Assembly: GCA_947630505.1 (NCBI GenBank)
Contig: CANRHV010000015.1
Coordinates: forward strand, 1 to 47,433
Direction of reading: 5' to 3'
Length of the DNA: 47,433 nt
Origin: an uncultured Monoglobus sp.
Lineage (GTDB): Bacteria > Bacillota > Clostridia > Monoglobales > Monoglobaceae
Shown here: positions 18,551 through 27,857 of the stretch, in pieces
How positions within the stretch are numbered: the stretch's first letter is position 1
Layout: each line of letters opens with the position of its first letter
Program-made: the position numbers and the translations under genes
Notes under the pieces: generated by a model
What the model was told of the DNA's origin: nothing
Seen by the model: only the letters and a program-made list of their open reading frames with translations
The model's database searches: none

Positions 18551-18595
18551 TTTCTCGCCCTTTCGATACATTTCGATACATTTCGCTCCACTTTT
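18551..18595 (-). promoter_or_regulatory. Putative MraZ operator (10-bp direct repeats)
   Basis: Four boxes in perfect 10-bp register on the plus strand: TTTCTCGCCC, TTTCGATACA, TTTCGATACA, TTTCGCTCCA (18551-18590). Read on the minus strand the first box is AAAGTGGAGC, which fits the AAAGTG(T/G)N3 consensus described for MraZ in mollicutes, and the others begin AAATG or AAAGG. They lie at the expected transcription start, between the promoter and the mraZ ribosome binding site. Confidence 0.75.
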
Positions 18596-18600
18596 AATTT

Positions 18601-18629
18601 ATTTTACTACATCTTGCGACAATATGCAA
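18601..18629 (-). promoter_or_regulatory. Promoter of the dcw operon
   Basis: Minus-strand TTGCAT (18624-18629), 17-nt spacer, TAAAAT (18601-18606). The start would fall near 18594, at the edge of the MraZ boxes. Confidence 0.65.
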
Positions 18630-18906
18630 GGGTTTTTTGCAGAATTATTACAGTTTTTTTAAAAAAGATAATATAATCGTATTTTGTAATATCAAGCGGA
18701 CAATTATACCTCGCAAAAGCGGAATTTATCGCGCGTTCTCGGAATATACTGTGCAATATATCTGTAATATTACATAACAAAACACCCGCCGCCTTTTCAT
18801 GATTATACAGCGTTTCGCGGGATAAAAAGCGTGAATTTTGAAAACCGGGGCTTACAAAAAGTTAAAAATAATATTACAAATTGATAAAAACAAAGGGTGA
18901 CGCAAA
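18630..18906. other. Divergent intergenic region mraZ/spmA
   Basis: AT-rich spacer with no open frame worth calling. It must hold the spmA promoter. I could not find a convincing housekeeping or sporulation-sigma promoter pair; TTGAAA near 18838 is only a weak candidate. AAAGGGTGA just before spmA is its ribosome binding site. Confidence 0.5.
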
Positions 18907-19482
18907 ATGATGAATTACATATGGGGCGGAATGATAATAATTTCGCTGATCGTGTCGATATTCACGGGGCGGGTCGAGCAGACCGCGGCCGCTGCGATAA
19001 ACGGAGCGGGCGAGGCTGTGAACCTCACTGTGTCGCTGCTGGGGATCATGTGCCTCTGGACAGGGATATCAAAAATCGGTGAGGAGGCGGGACTGATAAA
19101 AATTATAGCCAAGGCTATGGGCCCCGCGCTGCGCCGCCTGTTTCCGCGGCTCAAGCCCGACGGCGAAGCCTTCGGCGGGATCGTTATGAATATCGTGGCG
19201 AACCTTTTGGGCATGGGAAACGCCGCAACTCCGCTCGGCATAAACGCGGTGCGCAAGCTCAACAATCTGAACCGCGACAAAGGAAGAGCCACAAACGAGA
19301 TGTGCATGCTGGTCGTGCTGAACACCGCCTCGCTGCAGCTTATACCCACAACGTTGATCTCGCTGCGCCAGAGCTACGGCGCCCAAAGCCCGGGCGAGGT
19401 CATCCCCGCGATCTGGATCTGCGAGATATGCGCGCTGGCCGTCGGCATCACGGCGGTAAAGCTTTTGGAAAAGAAATTTTAA
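18907..19482 (+). CDS. spmA: Spore maturation protein A
   Basis: Integral membrane protein of 191 residues with nucleoside-recognition (Gate) motifs. SpmA and SpmB are needed for spore core dehydration in Bacillus. Family blocks are LLGIMCLWTGISKIGEEAG, FPRLKPDGEAFGGIVMNIVANLLGMGNAATPLGI (split across two helices) and VVLNTASLQLIPTT. AAAGGGTGA precedes the ATG. It is followed at 17 nt by spmB, and the pair marks the host as a spore-former or a recent descendant of one. Confidence 0.94.
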   Translation: MMNYIWGGMIIISLIVSIFTGRVEQTAAAAINGAGEAVNLTVSLLGIMCLWTGISKIGEEAGLIKIIAKAMGPALRRLFPRLKPDGEAFGGIVMNIVANLLGMGNAATPLGINAVRKLNNLNRDKGRATNEMCMLVVLNTASLQLIPTTLISLRQSYGAQSPGEVIPAIWICEICALAVGITAVKLLEKKF

Positions 19483-19499
19483 AAAACAAGGAGAAAAAA

Positions 19500-20021
19500 A
19501 TGGAAATGATCTCGGCATACTCTGTGCCATTTTTTATATTTATATTTTTGATGTACGGCTTTATCAAAAAAACGGACATCTACGACGCGTTCACGTTAGG
19601 CGCGAAAAACGGCCTCGAATCGGTTTTTAACATAATCCCGTCGCTCGTCGGCCTGATGGCGGCGATATATATGTTCCGCGAAAGCGGCTGCCTTGAGCTT
19701 ATCGCCAAAGCCGCCAAACCGCTGACCGACCTGATACATATGCCGTCCGAACTGGTGCCGCTCGGGCTCCTGCGCCCCGTGTCGGGCAGCGCGTCGCTGG
19801 CTTTGGTGACCGATATTTTCAAAAACTCGGGACCCGACTCGGTTCAGGGAAAGATCGCCTCGATAATGATGGGCTCGACCGAGACCACGTTTTATACGAT
19901 CGCGGTATATTTTGGCAGCGCGGGCATCAAAAACGTGCGGCACACGCTTTTCGCCGCCCTCGCCGCCGACCTGACCGGCATACTCATGTCGGTACTCTTA
20001 GTTCAGTTTTTCGGATTTTAA
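19500..20021 (+). CDS. spmB: Spore maturation protein B
   Basis: Partner of SpmA, 173 residues, membrane protein. The motifs GAKNGLESVFNIIPSLVGLM, FRESGCLELI, LLRPVSGSASLALVTDIF and MMGSTETTFYTIAVYFGS are SpmB-typical. The start is the ATG at 19500 behind AAGGAG; the frame is open far upstream inside spmA, but that portion (Arg/His-rich) is an artefact. A terminator hairpin begins at its stop codon. Confidence 0.95.
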   Translation: MEMISAYSVPFFIFIFLMYGFIKKTDIYDAFTLGAKNGLESVFNIIPSLVGLMAAIYMFRESGCLELIAKAAKPLTDLIHMPSELVPLGLLRPVSGSASLALVTDIFKNSGPDSVQGKIASIMMGSTETTFYTIAVYFGSAGIKNVRHTLFAALAADLTGILMSVLLVQFFGF

Positions 20022-20049
20022 AAAGCGGAGCTTTTGCGGCTCCGCTTTT
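20021..20049. terminator. Bidirectional terminator between spmB and the sortase gene
   Basis: Arms AAAAGCGGAGC (20021-20031) and GCTCCGCTTTT (20039-20049), an 11-bp perfect stem with a 7-nt loop. A-rich on one side and T-rich on the other, so it can end both converging genes. Confidence 0.9.
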
Positions 20050-20053
20050 GGTT

Positions 20054-20803
20054 TTAATTTATCGGGGTTATTTTGCCCTGAATAACGTATCTGTCGCTGT
20101 TGTAGCCGGTGCATGTCACCAACGTCGCAATATTGTCGTTGGTCGTCATCGGCACGTTTGCCGAGACCTCGGACTTTGCCCAAAGCCTCTGCAAAAATCC
20201 GGCGTACGTCGGCTCGGAATCAAAATTGATCGTGTAGGCCTCGGCCGCCGAAACCTCGGGATACGCCGCGAACACGTCGATCCTGTAATCCCTGTCCGCC
20301 GTCATGTAGTAGATCACCGGATGCTCGCGCAGATAAGCCGGGTCGGAATAATTCTGAAGCGACGCGAACATCGAGCCGTTTTTCATATTGTGGCCGTATA
20401 TAACGGTATTCGCGTCGGTCATATCGGGATTATTCAGCGCGTCCATAAATATGGCGCCCGACGAGTTTTTCTGGTCGTTATAAAGGTGCTTCAGATAATA
20501 TGAATTATCGTCGCTTTGAACGACCGGATAATTTATCACGGTGCCGGGGCTGTACAGCCAGCCCACCGCCTCGGCGTTCATCTGCTTTAAAAGCTCAAAA
20601 TTCACGTCTATCGGAGCGCCGGAGCTGTCGCCGGGGGCCGTGAAATCGTCGGCCGCCGACAACGTTACCAAATTCAGCGCCAGGTCGTCATACGCTTTTT
20701 CGCCGACCTTGTACTGATGCTCTATCCTGATGATCTGCGCGATCGAAATCGCACATGCCAGCGCGCACAGAGCCGCGATACATTTTAAAATTTTATTCTT
20801 CAT
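20054..20803 (-). CDS. srtB: Class B sortase
   Basis: Membrane-bound transpeptidase of 249 residues that links surface proteins to peptidoglycan. It has an N-terminal uncleaved membrane helix (about 5-25) and the class B fold with extra helices (FELLKQMNAEAVGWLYSPGT, YYLKHLYNDQKNSSGAIFMD). Catalytic residues are visible: His138 in VIYGHNM, Cys231 in TLVTCTG and Arg238 in SDRYVI. GGGAGG precedes the ATG at 20803. It lies 17 nt downstream of the large surface-protein gene, whose C-terminal TPKTG motif is its likely substrate. Confidence 0.95.
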   Translation of the reverse strand: MKNKILKCIAALCALACAISIAQIIRIEHQYKVGEKAYDDLALNLVTLSAADDFTAPGDSSGAPIDVNFELLKQMNAEAVGWLYSPGTVINYPVVQSDDNSYYLKHLYNDQKNSSGAIFMDALNNPDMTDANTVIYGHNMKNGSMFASLQNYSDPAYLREHPVIYYMTADRDYRIDVFAAYPEVSAAEAYTINFDSEPTYAGFLQRLWAKSEVSANVPMTTNDNIATLVTCTGYNSDRYVIQGKITPIN

Positions 20804-20820
20804 AGTTTGTATCCTCCCGT

Positions 20821-23800
20821 CTATAAGCGCTGATCATCATGTTCCGTTTTCGACCGCCTAAACGCCCAGGCCGCTCCGAAAGCAAGGCTCATGGCGAGCA
20901 TGATCCAAAGTCCGGGTCTGTCCTCGTCGCCCGTTTTCGGCGTTTCTCCCTGAGCGGGTCCGGTGCGGTACTGATGCATCGACTCTGTGTCGCTGCCGGA
21001 CGCGGAAGCGCTTCCGAATGTCTCGGTGTCGCCCTCGGCGCTGCTCGCCTGCGCGATCTCCTCGCTCGGGATTTCCGGCGTGTCGCCTCCGCTATTATCG
21101 CCTTCCGGCGTTCCGAAATCGCTGGGCGGCATGGGGGGCAGCGGCGATTCGCCGGGCGCCGGCGTCATTGAAGGCGCGGGCGACTCACTGGGCGCTGCCG
21201 ATACCTCGGGTGTCGGCGCGGGCGTTGATACCGCCGTGGGAGCCGGTGTCGAATTTGTTCCGAACGATGATGTGCCGGGAACAAACGGCAATGTCGGCAA
21301 AGGCGTGCGCCTCGGCGGGATCGGCGTAGGTGTAGGCGCCTCGGTTACCACAGGTGTGGGCGTAGGTGTCTCTGTCACCACAGGCGTAGGCATGGGCGCC
21401 TCGGTTACCACAGGTGTAGACATGGGTGTCTCTGTCACCACAGGCGTGGGCGTGGGTGCCTCGGTTACAACGGGTGTTGACGTGGGCTGAGACGGTATAT
21501 ACGGTGTGGGTATAGGCGTTTCGGTCACCACAGGTGTGGGCGTCGGCGCCTCGGTTACAACGGGTGTTGACGTGGGCTGAGACGGTATATACGGTGTGGG
21601 TATAGGCGTTTCGGTCACCACAGGTGAAGGCGTGGGCGCCTCGGTTACCACAGGTGTAGATGTCGGAGCCTCGGTTACAACGGGTGTTGACGTAGGCTGA
21701 GACGGTATATACGGTGTAGGCGCCTCGGTCACCACAGGCGTGGGTGTCGGCGCTTCACTCGGCGTTGCTGTCGGTGATGCGCTCGGCATCTCTGACGGCG
21801 CTTCACTCGGCATCTCTGACGGTGACGCGCTCGGAGTCGATGTCACACTCGGCGTGGAAGTCGGCGTCGGAGTAGGATTAGGCCTGCCGGGGGTCTGCGT
21901 TGGCGTGCTTGTCGGTGTTGCCGCAGGCGTCGCAGTCGGTGTGTTTGTCGGCGTCGCGCTCGGCGTATTCATAGGCGTCGCGCTCGGCGTATTCGTAGGC
22001 GTCGCGCTCGGTGTGTTTGTCGGCGTCGGGCCCGGCGTATTCGTAGGCGTCGCGCTCGGCGTGTTTGTCGGCGTCGCGCTCGGTGTGTTTGTCGGCGTCG
22101 GGCCCGGCGTATTCGTAGGCGTCGCGCTCGGCGTGTTTGTCGGCGTCGCGCTCGGTGTGTTTGTCGGCGTCGGGCCCGGCGTGTTCGTAGGCGTCGCGCT
22201 CGGTGTGTTTGTCGGCGTTGCGCTTGGCGTGTTCGTAGGCGTCGCACTCGGCGTATTCGTAGGCGTCGCGCTTGGCGTGTTCGTAGGCGTCGCGCTCGGT
22301 GTCGGCTTCGGATTTGGTCTTCCCGGCGTTTGCGTCGGCGCGGATGATGCCGACGGTATCGGCGTGTTTGTAGGCGTTGCCGTCGGGGTCGCGGTTGGCG
22401 ATGCCGACGGAGCTTCGGATTCCTCGGGTGTCGGTGTATTTGTCGGCGTTACTGTAGGCGTTGCCGTCGGAGCCTCGGATTCCTCAGGCGTCGGCGTGTT
22501 TGTCGGCGTCACTGTAGGCGTTGCCGTCGGTGTCTCCGATTCTTCGGGTGTCGGCGTGTTTGTCGGCGTTGCCGTGGGCGTCGCGGTAGGCGTGCTTGTG
22601 GGCGTTGCCGTCGGAGTAGCGGTCGGCGTGCTCACGGGCGTCGGCGTCGGTTCAACCTTAGAGTTTGTGATCTCGGTGCTGGGACTTTCGGTATCATAGA
22701 ATATCGAATAATCCGCGTCGTAAAATTCCTGTCCGAACTTTCCGATTATTTTTTCCTCCACGGTTTTAGCGTTATTGCCGCGAATCGTGAAATAATATTT
22801 CGTTGGATCCAAATTATATCCATCCGGCGCTTTGGTCTCATAGTAGTAGTATAAGGTATCCATATTAAGGGTATCTTCCTCGCTGCCGGAAAGGCCCCAT
22901 ACTATTTTTCCTTCCGCTCCGGTCGATCTTTCAGCCATCTTTTCGGCCGACATATTGTTCACGTCGGCGCTGCTGTCCAGATCCACCTTGTAGAGCGCGA
23001 ATGTTGCGTCTTTAAGCGACTCAGCCGATTCGGCGTCGGTCTTGTATAATGTCAATGTATCGGAAACGCCCTCGACATAACCCTCGCTGTGCACGACTCT
23101 GAACATTGTGTTTATATTGTCGGTATAGGTGAAACCGCCGCTCAGAGATGCGCGGTTGATTACCGAAAGATCGTCACCCACATCGCCGTTTACGCCGCAG
23201 CTGTACTCGACAACCAGATATGTTTCGTCGGGAACAATTATTCTGAGCTGTCTGGTTGAGCTGTTGTATGTCGCGGGACACTGTTCTCTGTTCATTTCGG
23301 TTCTCGAACCGTCAGGCTCGACCTTATATACTTTGGTCGCCATATCTCCAATTCTGTTGAGCGTGAGGCTCTTGGGTATCGTGTCGGTCAAGGTCAGAGT
23401 GTCTTTTTGGGGATCAAGGTCTTCTTCGTAACGGTTAATATCTATCGTATATTTAACGCCCGTTGCCGCGGTCTTATTCTCATAAGTTGTTTGCTCCATA
23501 AGAGCCGCGATTTTTTCAAGATTCTTCTGTTCGACCGAGAAACTGTCTTCGCCCTCACCTATGTTCTCGCCCGTTTTATCCAGAGCTTTCGCGTAATTTG
23601 TGACAGGCATATTCTGCCATCCCGTGCCGAGATCGTCAAGAGTGATAGTGGTTCTGTAGGTTATTATGTATCCTTCTTTTCCGGGATCGGGAATAACAAA
23701 CGTCAGGCCCGACTGTTTGCCGTCCGAACCGTAGTTGACCGTCGGAGTGATCGCTCCTTTGTATCCCCACTCGGGCAAAGTATAGAGATTCGCCGAGTTC

Positions 23801-25812
23801 TCAACATACTTCATTCCGGGAGTTTTGAACTCGTCCTCTATAGTGATCGGATCGCTGCCGAAATCCTGCACCTCGGGCTGATTGAAATAAAGCTGCCAGT
23901 ACATGGTGTAGGTCTCGGTGCTTTCATCCCAGTTTTTGCTGTCGGCTTTCTTTGTGAGCAGCGGTCTCTTGTCGCACTGCCACTGAGCCGAGGCGGACTT
24001 TGACTTTCCGTTATAGTACACAGCGGCCGTGTTGTCAAAGGTCAGTATGTCTACCGCCGCGTCAAACGAGGCCTTGTCAATCGTTGTGTCATAGGTTATA
24101 ACGATATCTCCGCCGTCTGTGTTAAACGGACTGTATTTTCCTATAAACTTTACGGTAAAGCCGCGGTTGGTGTCGCCGTCCCACTGGGGATAGGGATAGC
24201 TGAGCTCATAATCGCTGCCCTTGACCAATGTTTCGGAGCTGCCGCCTTTTTCCAGCTTGACGGTTATCGAATCCCGGTCATACTCCCAAACGAAAAATGT
24301 CCACTTATCATCATGAGCCCTCGAGTGCTGATCGGTTATGCTGACATCGGAGAGTCCTTGCAGCTCCGCTGTGCTGACGCGGATCTCCCAGCTTGCCGAG
24401 CCGTTCTTTTTATTGCCCGCGGTGTTGACCTTGGAAATATTCGGCGCATCGCCTTCATCGGGGCCTTCGCTTCCGACAGGCGCGCTGCCCTCGGAACTTT
24501 GATCCTTGTTATATTCGGGATAGTGAATATCCGCTGTGTTTTTATAAACGGTTCCCTCCGGAGGCGCCTGATCGGGCTTGGTCTCTATCTCAAAAACATA
24601 GCTGCCGAAATCATCGGTATCGGGGAATGTGTATGTAAATTTTCCGTCTTTAACGTATTGATTCATGTCCAGCGTCTGCTGCGAGCCCGTGTCGGAGTTT
24701 TTCATAACGACCGATGTGATCGAAAGCCCGCTTGGCAGACTATCGGTCAAAGTCGCGCCCTTTAAGTTAACTCTGAGATTGGCCCAGCTGTCGTTGACCT
24801 TGATCGTCCACTTGACAGTGCCGGTGTTCTCGTCGTAATATCCGCTCTTCTGGAATCCGGGAGTAACCCACTGAGGACCGTTGCTGCCGCTGTCGCCGGC
24901 TTCCTCGCCGTCGATCTTCCACTTGGCAATATTGCTGTTGTCTCCGCTGTTTAAAAACGGGTCCTTGATATCAACGCTGTATCTTATCGAGTACGGCATA
25001 CCGGCCTTCACGGAGCCGATAAGAACCTGGGTCGTATCGCCGCTCTTTGATGTGATCTCCAATTCTATAACATCGTTTGGGTTTAAGGTGGGATCGCCCC
25101 AATTCGCCCAACCGGATTTCATCTCAAACACGATGTCGTCGGGAAATTTCAGATTGCTGCCCAAAACGTCGGACAGAGTCACGTTGTTGTAATCGGCGTC
25201 GGGCGTGAACTCGATGTAAAACGTCAGCTTACCCGTTTCGGGATCAAACTCATACTTCTTCTCGGCGTCGATCTTCTTTTGGAAAGTAACGTCAAAGACC
25301 TCACCCGAGCCCGGGAAAGTGAAGCTGCCTTCCTCGTGCTTTGAGGAATAGCTGTCGTCAAATTTCAGGCTGCAGGAAAAATGGCCCTTGATATTGTCGT
25401 TCTGAGCCACAAAGCTGTCGTCCAGATCAAAATAGATCTCGCCGCCGCTGTACTCATAGGTTCCCACATACTGGCCGGTCGGTCCCTGGATATAGCCGCT
25501 CAACGCTCCGGCCATCTCAATTCCTTCGGGCAGAGAGTATATCAAGATGTCATCGGACTGTATCTGTCCGTTGAGTATCTCATACTCAAAATAGAGCCTG
25601 AACTCCTGATCGCGGGAGATGGGCATCTCAAGCGGATTGCCGTCCGGGTCGGTGATCGTGGTTTTCATGCTGCCATCCACGCTCACATCTTCGAAATAAA
25701 GATAATCCATCGCGCGGCCCGTGATCGGAAGCACCGAAAACAGCACAGTTACCATAGCGATGCTGAGCAGCAGCGCTATCGCCTTTCTTGTTCTAACATA
25801 ATTCGAAGTCAA
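20821..25812 (-). CDS. Large sortase-anchored adhesin with Thr/Pro repeat stalk
   Basis: A surface protein of about 1,663 residues. Order: signal peptide (basic start, then a hydrophobic stretch about 10-33, cleavage near GRAMD); tandem beta-rich adhesin domains of about 150 residues each to about 930; one SpaA/prealbumin-like domain (about 940-1045, ending [19 protein letters not shown], with the E-box glutamate); a Thr/Pro/Ser repeat stalk (about 1055-1565); and a wall-sorting signal of TPKTG about 40 residues from the end, a hydrophobic helix and a basic tail. The sorting motif has Thr where LPXTG has Leu, as expected for substrates of some clostridial class B sortases. The start is taken as TTG 25812, 8 nt after AAAGGTGG; the GTG at 25824 lies inside that ribosome binding site. 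Ligand unknown. Its own consensus promoter lies upstream. Confidence 0.88.
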   Translation of the reverse strand: MTSNYVRTRKAIALLLSIAMVTVLFSVLPITGRAMDYLYFEDVSVDGSMKTTITDPDGNPLEMPISRDQEFRLYFEYEILNGQIQSDDILIYSLPEGIEMAGALSGYIQGPTGQYVGTYEYSGGEIYFDLDDSFVAQNDNIKGHFSCSLKFDDSYSSKHEEGSFTFPGSGEVFDVTFQKKIDAEKKYEFDPETGKLTFYIEFTPDADYNNVTLSDVLGSNLKFPDDIVFEMKSGWANWGDPTLNPNDVIELEITSKSGDTTQVLIGSVKAGMPYSIRYSVDIKDPFLNSGDNSNIAKWKIDGEEAGDSGSNGPQWVTPGFQKSGYYDENTGTVKWTIKVNDSWANLRVNLKGATLTDSLPSGLSITSVVMKNSDTGSQQTLDMNQYVKDGKFTYTFPDTDDFGSYVFEIETKPDQAPPEGTVYKNTADIHYPEYNKDQSSEGSAPVGSEGPDEGDAPNISKVNTAGNKKNGSASWEIRVSTAELQGLSDVSITDQHSRAHDDKWTFFVWEYDRDSITVKLEKGGSSETLVKGSDYELSYPYPQWDGDTNRGFTVKFIGKYSPFNTDGGDIVITYDTTIDKASFDAAVDILTFDNTAAVYYNGKSKSASAQWQCDKRPLLTKKADSKNWDESTETYTMYWQLYFNQPEVQDFGSDPITIEDEFKTPGMKYVENSANLYTLPEWGYKGAITPTVNYGSDGKQSGLTFVIPDPGKEGYIITYRTTITLDDLGTGWQNMPVTNYAKALDKTGENIGEGEDSFSVEQKNLEKIAALMEQTTYENKTAATGVKYTIDINRYEEDLDPQKDTLTLTDTIPKSLTLNRIGDMATKVYKVEPDGSRTEMNREQCPATYNSSTRQLRIIVPDETYLVVEYSCGVNGDVGDDLSVINRASLSGGFTYTDNINTMFRVVHSEGYVEGVSDTLTLYKTDAESAESLKDATFALYKVDLDSSADVNNMSAEKMAERSTGAEGKIVWGLSGSEEDTLNMDTLYYYYETKAPDGYNLDPTKYYFTIRGNNAKTVEEKIIGKFGQEFYDADYSIFYDTESPSTEITNSKVEPTPTPVSTPTATPTATPTSTPTATPTATPTNTPTPEESETPTATPTVTPTNTPTPEESEAPTATPTVTPTNTPTPEESEAPSASPTATPTATPTNTPIPSASSAPTQTPGRPNPKPTPSATPTNTPSATPTNTPSATPTNTPSATPTNTPSATPTNTPGPTPTNTPSATPTNTPSATPTNTPGPTPTNTPSATPTNTPSATPTNTPGPTPTNTPSATPTNTPSATPMNTPSATPTNTPTATPAATPTSTPTQTPGRPNPTPTPTSTPSVTSTPSASPSEMPSEAPSEMPSASPTATPSEAPTPTPVVTEAPTPYIPSQPTSTPVVTEAPTSTPVVTEAPTPSPVVTETPIPTPYIPSQPTSTPVVTEAPTPTPVVTETPIPTPYIPSQPTSTPVVTEAPTPTPVVTETPMSTPVVTEAPMPTPVVTETPTPTPVVTEAPTPTPIPPRRTPLPTLPFVPGTSSFGTNSTPAPTAVSTPAPTPEVSAAPSESPAPSMTPAPGESPLPPMPPSDFGTPEGDNSGGDTPEIPSEEIAQASSAEGDTETFGSASASGSDTESMHQYRTGPAQGETPKTGDEDRPGLWIMLAMSLAFGAAWAFRRSKTEHDDQRL
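21130..22655 (-). repeat. Thr/Pro-encoding tandem repeat region
   Basis: Low-complexity DNA inside the adhesin gene. About 21930-22310 consists of 24-nt units encoding SATPTNTP or GPTPTNTP, arranged for three rounds as a 72-nt higher-order unit (GPTPTNTP then two SATPTNTP). About 21310-21740 has a different period: PVVTE-containing decapeptides and a 30-residue unit with TPYIPSQP. About 22310-22650 has a third type with TPEESE interruptions. Length variation by slippage or recombination is likely. Confidence 0.92.
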
Positions 25813-25957
25813 AACATATTCCACCTTTCAATTTAAACTGAAAATCTATCCGTCAAATATTCGTATTATTAAAAATCAAAGTTTATATATACGAAACCGC
25901 TGCTGTTAAGCTGCGCTCATGGATAATATGCACAAATTTAACAAACGCTATAAAGTC

Positions 25958-25986
25958 ATTATACAACAATTTTACAGTGCTGTCAA
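25958..25986 (-). promoter_or_regulatory. Promoter of the adhesin-sortase operon
   Basis: Minus-strand TTGACA (25981-25986), 17-nt spacer, TATAAT (25958-25963): exact consensus. The 5' untranslated region is about 135 nt. Confidence 0.9.
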
Positions 25987-26067
25987 TATTTTAATATAAT
26001 TTATTTTAACAAAATTTTAATAAAACCGTAATATTTCAGTTATTTTAACAGATTTTTTAGACAAAAT

Positions 26068-26097
26068 AAAAACCGCCGAGAATTTTCGACGGTTTTT
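26068..26097 (-). terminator. Terminator of the NSS transporter gene
   Basis: On the minus strand AAAAACCGTCGA pairs with a TCTCGGCGGTTTTT arm (about 12 bp with one wobble), followed by ATTTTG. It lies 6 nt after the transporter stop. Confidence 0.8.
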
Positions 26098-26103
26098 CGA
26101 GTT

Positions 26104-27456
26104 TTAAAGCTTTATGACGCCTATCGCGTTCAGCACCGAGGATATAAGTATCGCGGCTATCAACACCGGCGCGATATATTTTATCATAACATTAAACATT
26201 TTCTCGCGCTTGAATTTAGACGACAGCTTCACCTCATCGGCTATAACGTTCACGCCTATGACCCACGCCACAAACACGCAGGTAAGCAGCGCCAAAATCG
26301 GCATAAGCACGGAATTTGTGATAAAGTCCATCATGTCAAGTATCGTCATGCCGCCCAAAGTGACGTCGCTCCACACGCTGTAGCCCAGTATCGGGGGAAC
26401 GCCCAGCAAAAACGAGCAGATACCCGCGCCGATCGTCGTCTTTGTTCTTCCCCAGCCGAACCTGTCGCAAAGGGACGACACGATCGCCTCAAGTATCGAG
26501 ATCGACGAGGTGAGCGCCGCCAGCAGAACCAGAATAAAGAACGCGGAACCGATAAGCGTTGACATTCCCATGCTGTCGAAAACCTTGGGCAGCGTTATGA
26601 ACATCAGACCGGGCCCCGCGCCCAGAGCCGACTCGTCGCCGCCCGAAAACGCGAACACCGCGGGAATTATCATAAGCGCCGCAAGTATCGCGATGCCCGT
26701 GTCGAATATTTCTATGCGGCCCACGTTTTTCTCAAGGTCGCTGTTTTTGGGCAGATACGAGCCGTAGGCTATCATGATTCCCATAGCCAGCGACAGCGAG
26801 TAGAACATCTGGCCCAGCGCCGCCAGTATGGCGGACACCGAAAAATGCTTGAAATCGGGCACAAACAAATATTTGAGACCCACAAGCGAGCCCGGCAGTG
26901 TGATCGAGTAGACCGCGACGGCTATCGCCAGGATTATCAGTAGCGGCATGAGTATCGTGCTGACCCTTTCTACGCCGCCCTGAACGCCGCGCATAATAAC
27001 GGCAGTGGTGACAAATGAGAAAATAAACTGGAACAGCAGCTGTTGTCCGGGCGACGCCAGCACGGCGTCAAAAAATCCGTCGCCCGCGGCCTGCGCGTGT
27101 CCGCCCGTGACAAACGTCACCGCGTACTTTATGACCCAGCCGCCTATAACGTTGTAATACGGCAGGATTATCGCGGGCACGATCGTGGCAATAACGCCGA
27201 GGAACGCCCATTTTTTGCTGAGTTCTCCGAAAGCCGAAAGCGCGCTCTTGCCCGTTTTTCTGCCGATCGCATTTTCGGCTATCATCAGCGTGTAGCCGAA
27301 CGACAGCACCAACAGGATATAAAACAACAGAAACAGACCGCCGCCGTATTTCGCGGTCAGATACGGGAACCTCCAGATATTGCCCAGACCCACGGCGGAA
27401 CCCGCCGCGGCCAAAACAAATCCGAGGCCGTGCGAAAATTTACCCCTGTTTTTCAT
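26104..27456 (-). CDS. NSS-family sodium-dependent transporter
   Basis: Neurotransmitter:sodium symporter family (LeuT/MhsT-like), 450 residues and about 11 membrane helices. The first helix carries the sodium- and substrate-binding unwound segment GSAVGLGNIWRFPYL. Helix 3 has YYNVIGGW, helix 6 AILAALGQMFYSLSLAMGIMIAYGSYL, and helix 8 ALTSSISILEA. These proteins import amino acids with Na+; the substrate cannot be told. The ATG at 27456 begins at the family-typical MKNRGKF; GGGGG upstream is a modest ribosome binding site. It has its own promoter and terminator, so it is probably monocistronic. Confidence 0.93.
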   Translation of the reverse strand: MKNRGKFSHGLGFVLAAAGSAVGLGNIWRFPYLTAKYGGGLFLLFYILLVLSFGYTLMIAENAIGRKTGKSALSAFGELSKKWAFLGVIATIVPAIILPYYNVIGGWVIKYAVTFVTGGHAQAAGDGFFDAVLASPGQQLLFQFIFSFVTTAVIMRGVQGGVERVSTILMPLLIILAIAVAVYSITLPGSLVGLKYLFVPDFKHFSVSAILAALGQMFYSLSLAMGIMIAYGSYLPKNSDLEKNVGRIEIFDTGIAILAALMIIPAVFAFSGGDESALGAGPGLMFITLPKVFDSMGMSTLIGSAFFILVLLAALTSSISILEAIVSSLCDRFGWGRTKTTIGAGICSFLLGVPPILGYSVWSDVTLGGMTILDMMDFITNSVLMPILALLTCVFVAWVIGVNVIADEVKLSSKFKREKMFNVMIKYIAPVLIAAILISSVLNAIGVIKL

Positions 27457-27489
27457 AACATAACCCCCAAATTTTTGTGATTTTATTCG

Positions 27490-27518
27490 ATTATAGCAGG
27501 AAAATATCAAAATGTAAA
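27490..27518 (-). promoter_or_regulatory. Promoter of the NSS transporter gene
   Basis: Minus-strand TTTACA (27513-27518), 17-nt spacer, TATAAT (27490-27495). Confidence 0.8.
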
Positions 27519-27568
27519 CACTTTTTTGGTATTATGAAGTAAAAAATTTTCGGCAAAAACCAATGCTT

Positions 27569-27597
27569 TTGACAAAACCGAAATTAAATGATAAAAT
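27569..27597 (+). promoter_or_regulatory. Promoter of the 69-residue protein gene
   Basis: TTGACA (27569-27574), 17-nt spacer, TAAAAT (27592-27597). It is divergent from the NSS transporter promoter about 50 nt away. Confidence 0.75.
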
Positions 27598-27629
27598 AAA
27601 ATATCAAATCTTTATCGGGAGATGATCTT

Positions 27630-27839
27630 ATGAAATTATTTAAAAAGCAAAAGACCGAACCGATCCCCGAAGGCTACACCGCCGACTCTGTAAGGATCGA
27701 GAAAAGCACCTGCACCGGAGAGCGCACTATCGGCTTTTACAACCCCAAGGACAAAAAACTCGTCGGCGCCGAGCTGGTCCGCACCGACGCCGACATCGCC
27801 GCCTTCCGCCAAAAATACGGCATAAAAACAGAGGCATGA
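27630..27839 (+). CDS. Small uncharacterised protein, 69 residues
   Basis: I do not recognise a family. The protein is soluble and highly charged, begins MKLFKKQKTEPIPEGY and ends DIAAFRQKYGIKTEA. The middle has a single Cys and a likely beta segment (RTIGFYNPKDKKLVGAELV). GGGAGATG precedes the ATG, a consensus promoter sits 33 nt upstream, and a strong terminator overlaps the stop codon. The transcription unit is therefore tight and real. It has no signal peptide or membrane helix. It lies between the NSS transporter (divergent) and gpmI (convergent); neither tells its role. Confidence 0.8.
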   Translation: MKLFKKQKTEPIPEGYTADSVRIEKSTCTGERTIGFYNPKDKKLVGAELVRTDADIAAFRQKYGIKTEA

Positions 27840-27853
27840 GCGCCTCTGTTTTT
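27824..27853. terminator. Bidirectional terminator (69-residue gene / gpmI)
   Basis: AAAAACAGAGGC (27824-27835) pairs perfectly with GCCTCTGTTTTT (27842-27853) over 12 bp with a 6-nt loop. The TGA stop of the small gene lies in the loop. T-rich flanks on the plus strand, A-rich upstream arm for the minus strand. Confidence 0.9.
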
Positions 27854-27857
27854 TATT

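Noticed and set aside
19302..19499. N-terminal extension of SpmB
   Set aside because: The open frame continues inside spmA but the family start and ribosome binding site are at 19500.
21310..21740. CRISPR array
   Set aside because: The periodic sequence is protein-coding decapeptide repeats without unique spacers; no cas genes are present.
21969..22247. An Arg-rich minus-strand frame inside the repeat region
   Set aside because: Out-of-frame reading of the same tandem repeat within the real gene.
21740..22699. A 319-residue plus-strand frame rich in Gly and Val opposite the adhesin gene
   Set aside because: It is the complement of the Thr/Pro codon repeats, which leaves other frames open by composition. 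No ribosome binding site and no family resemblance.
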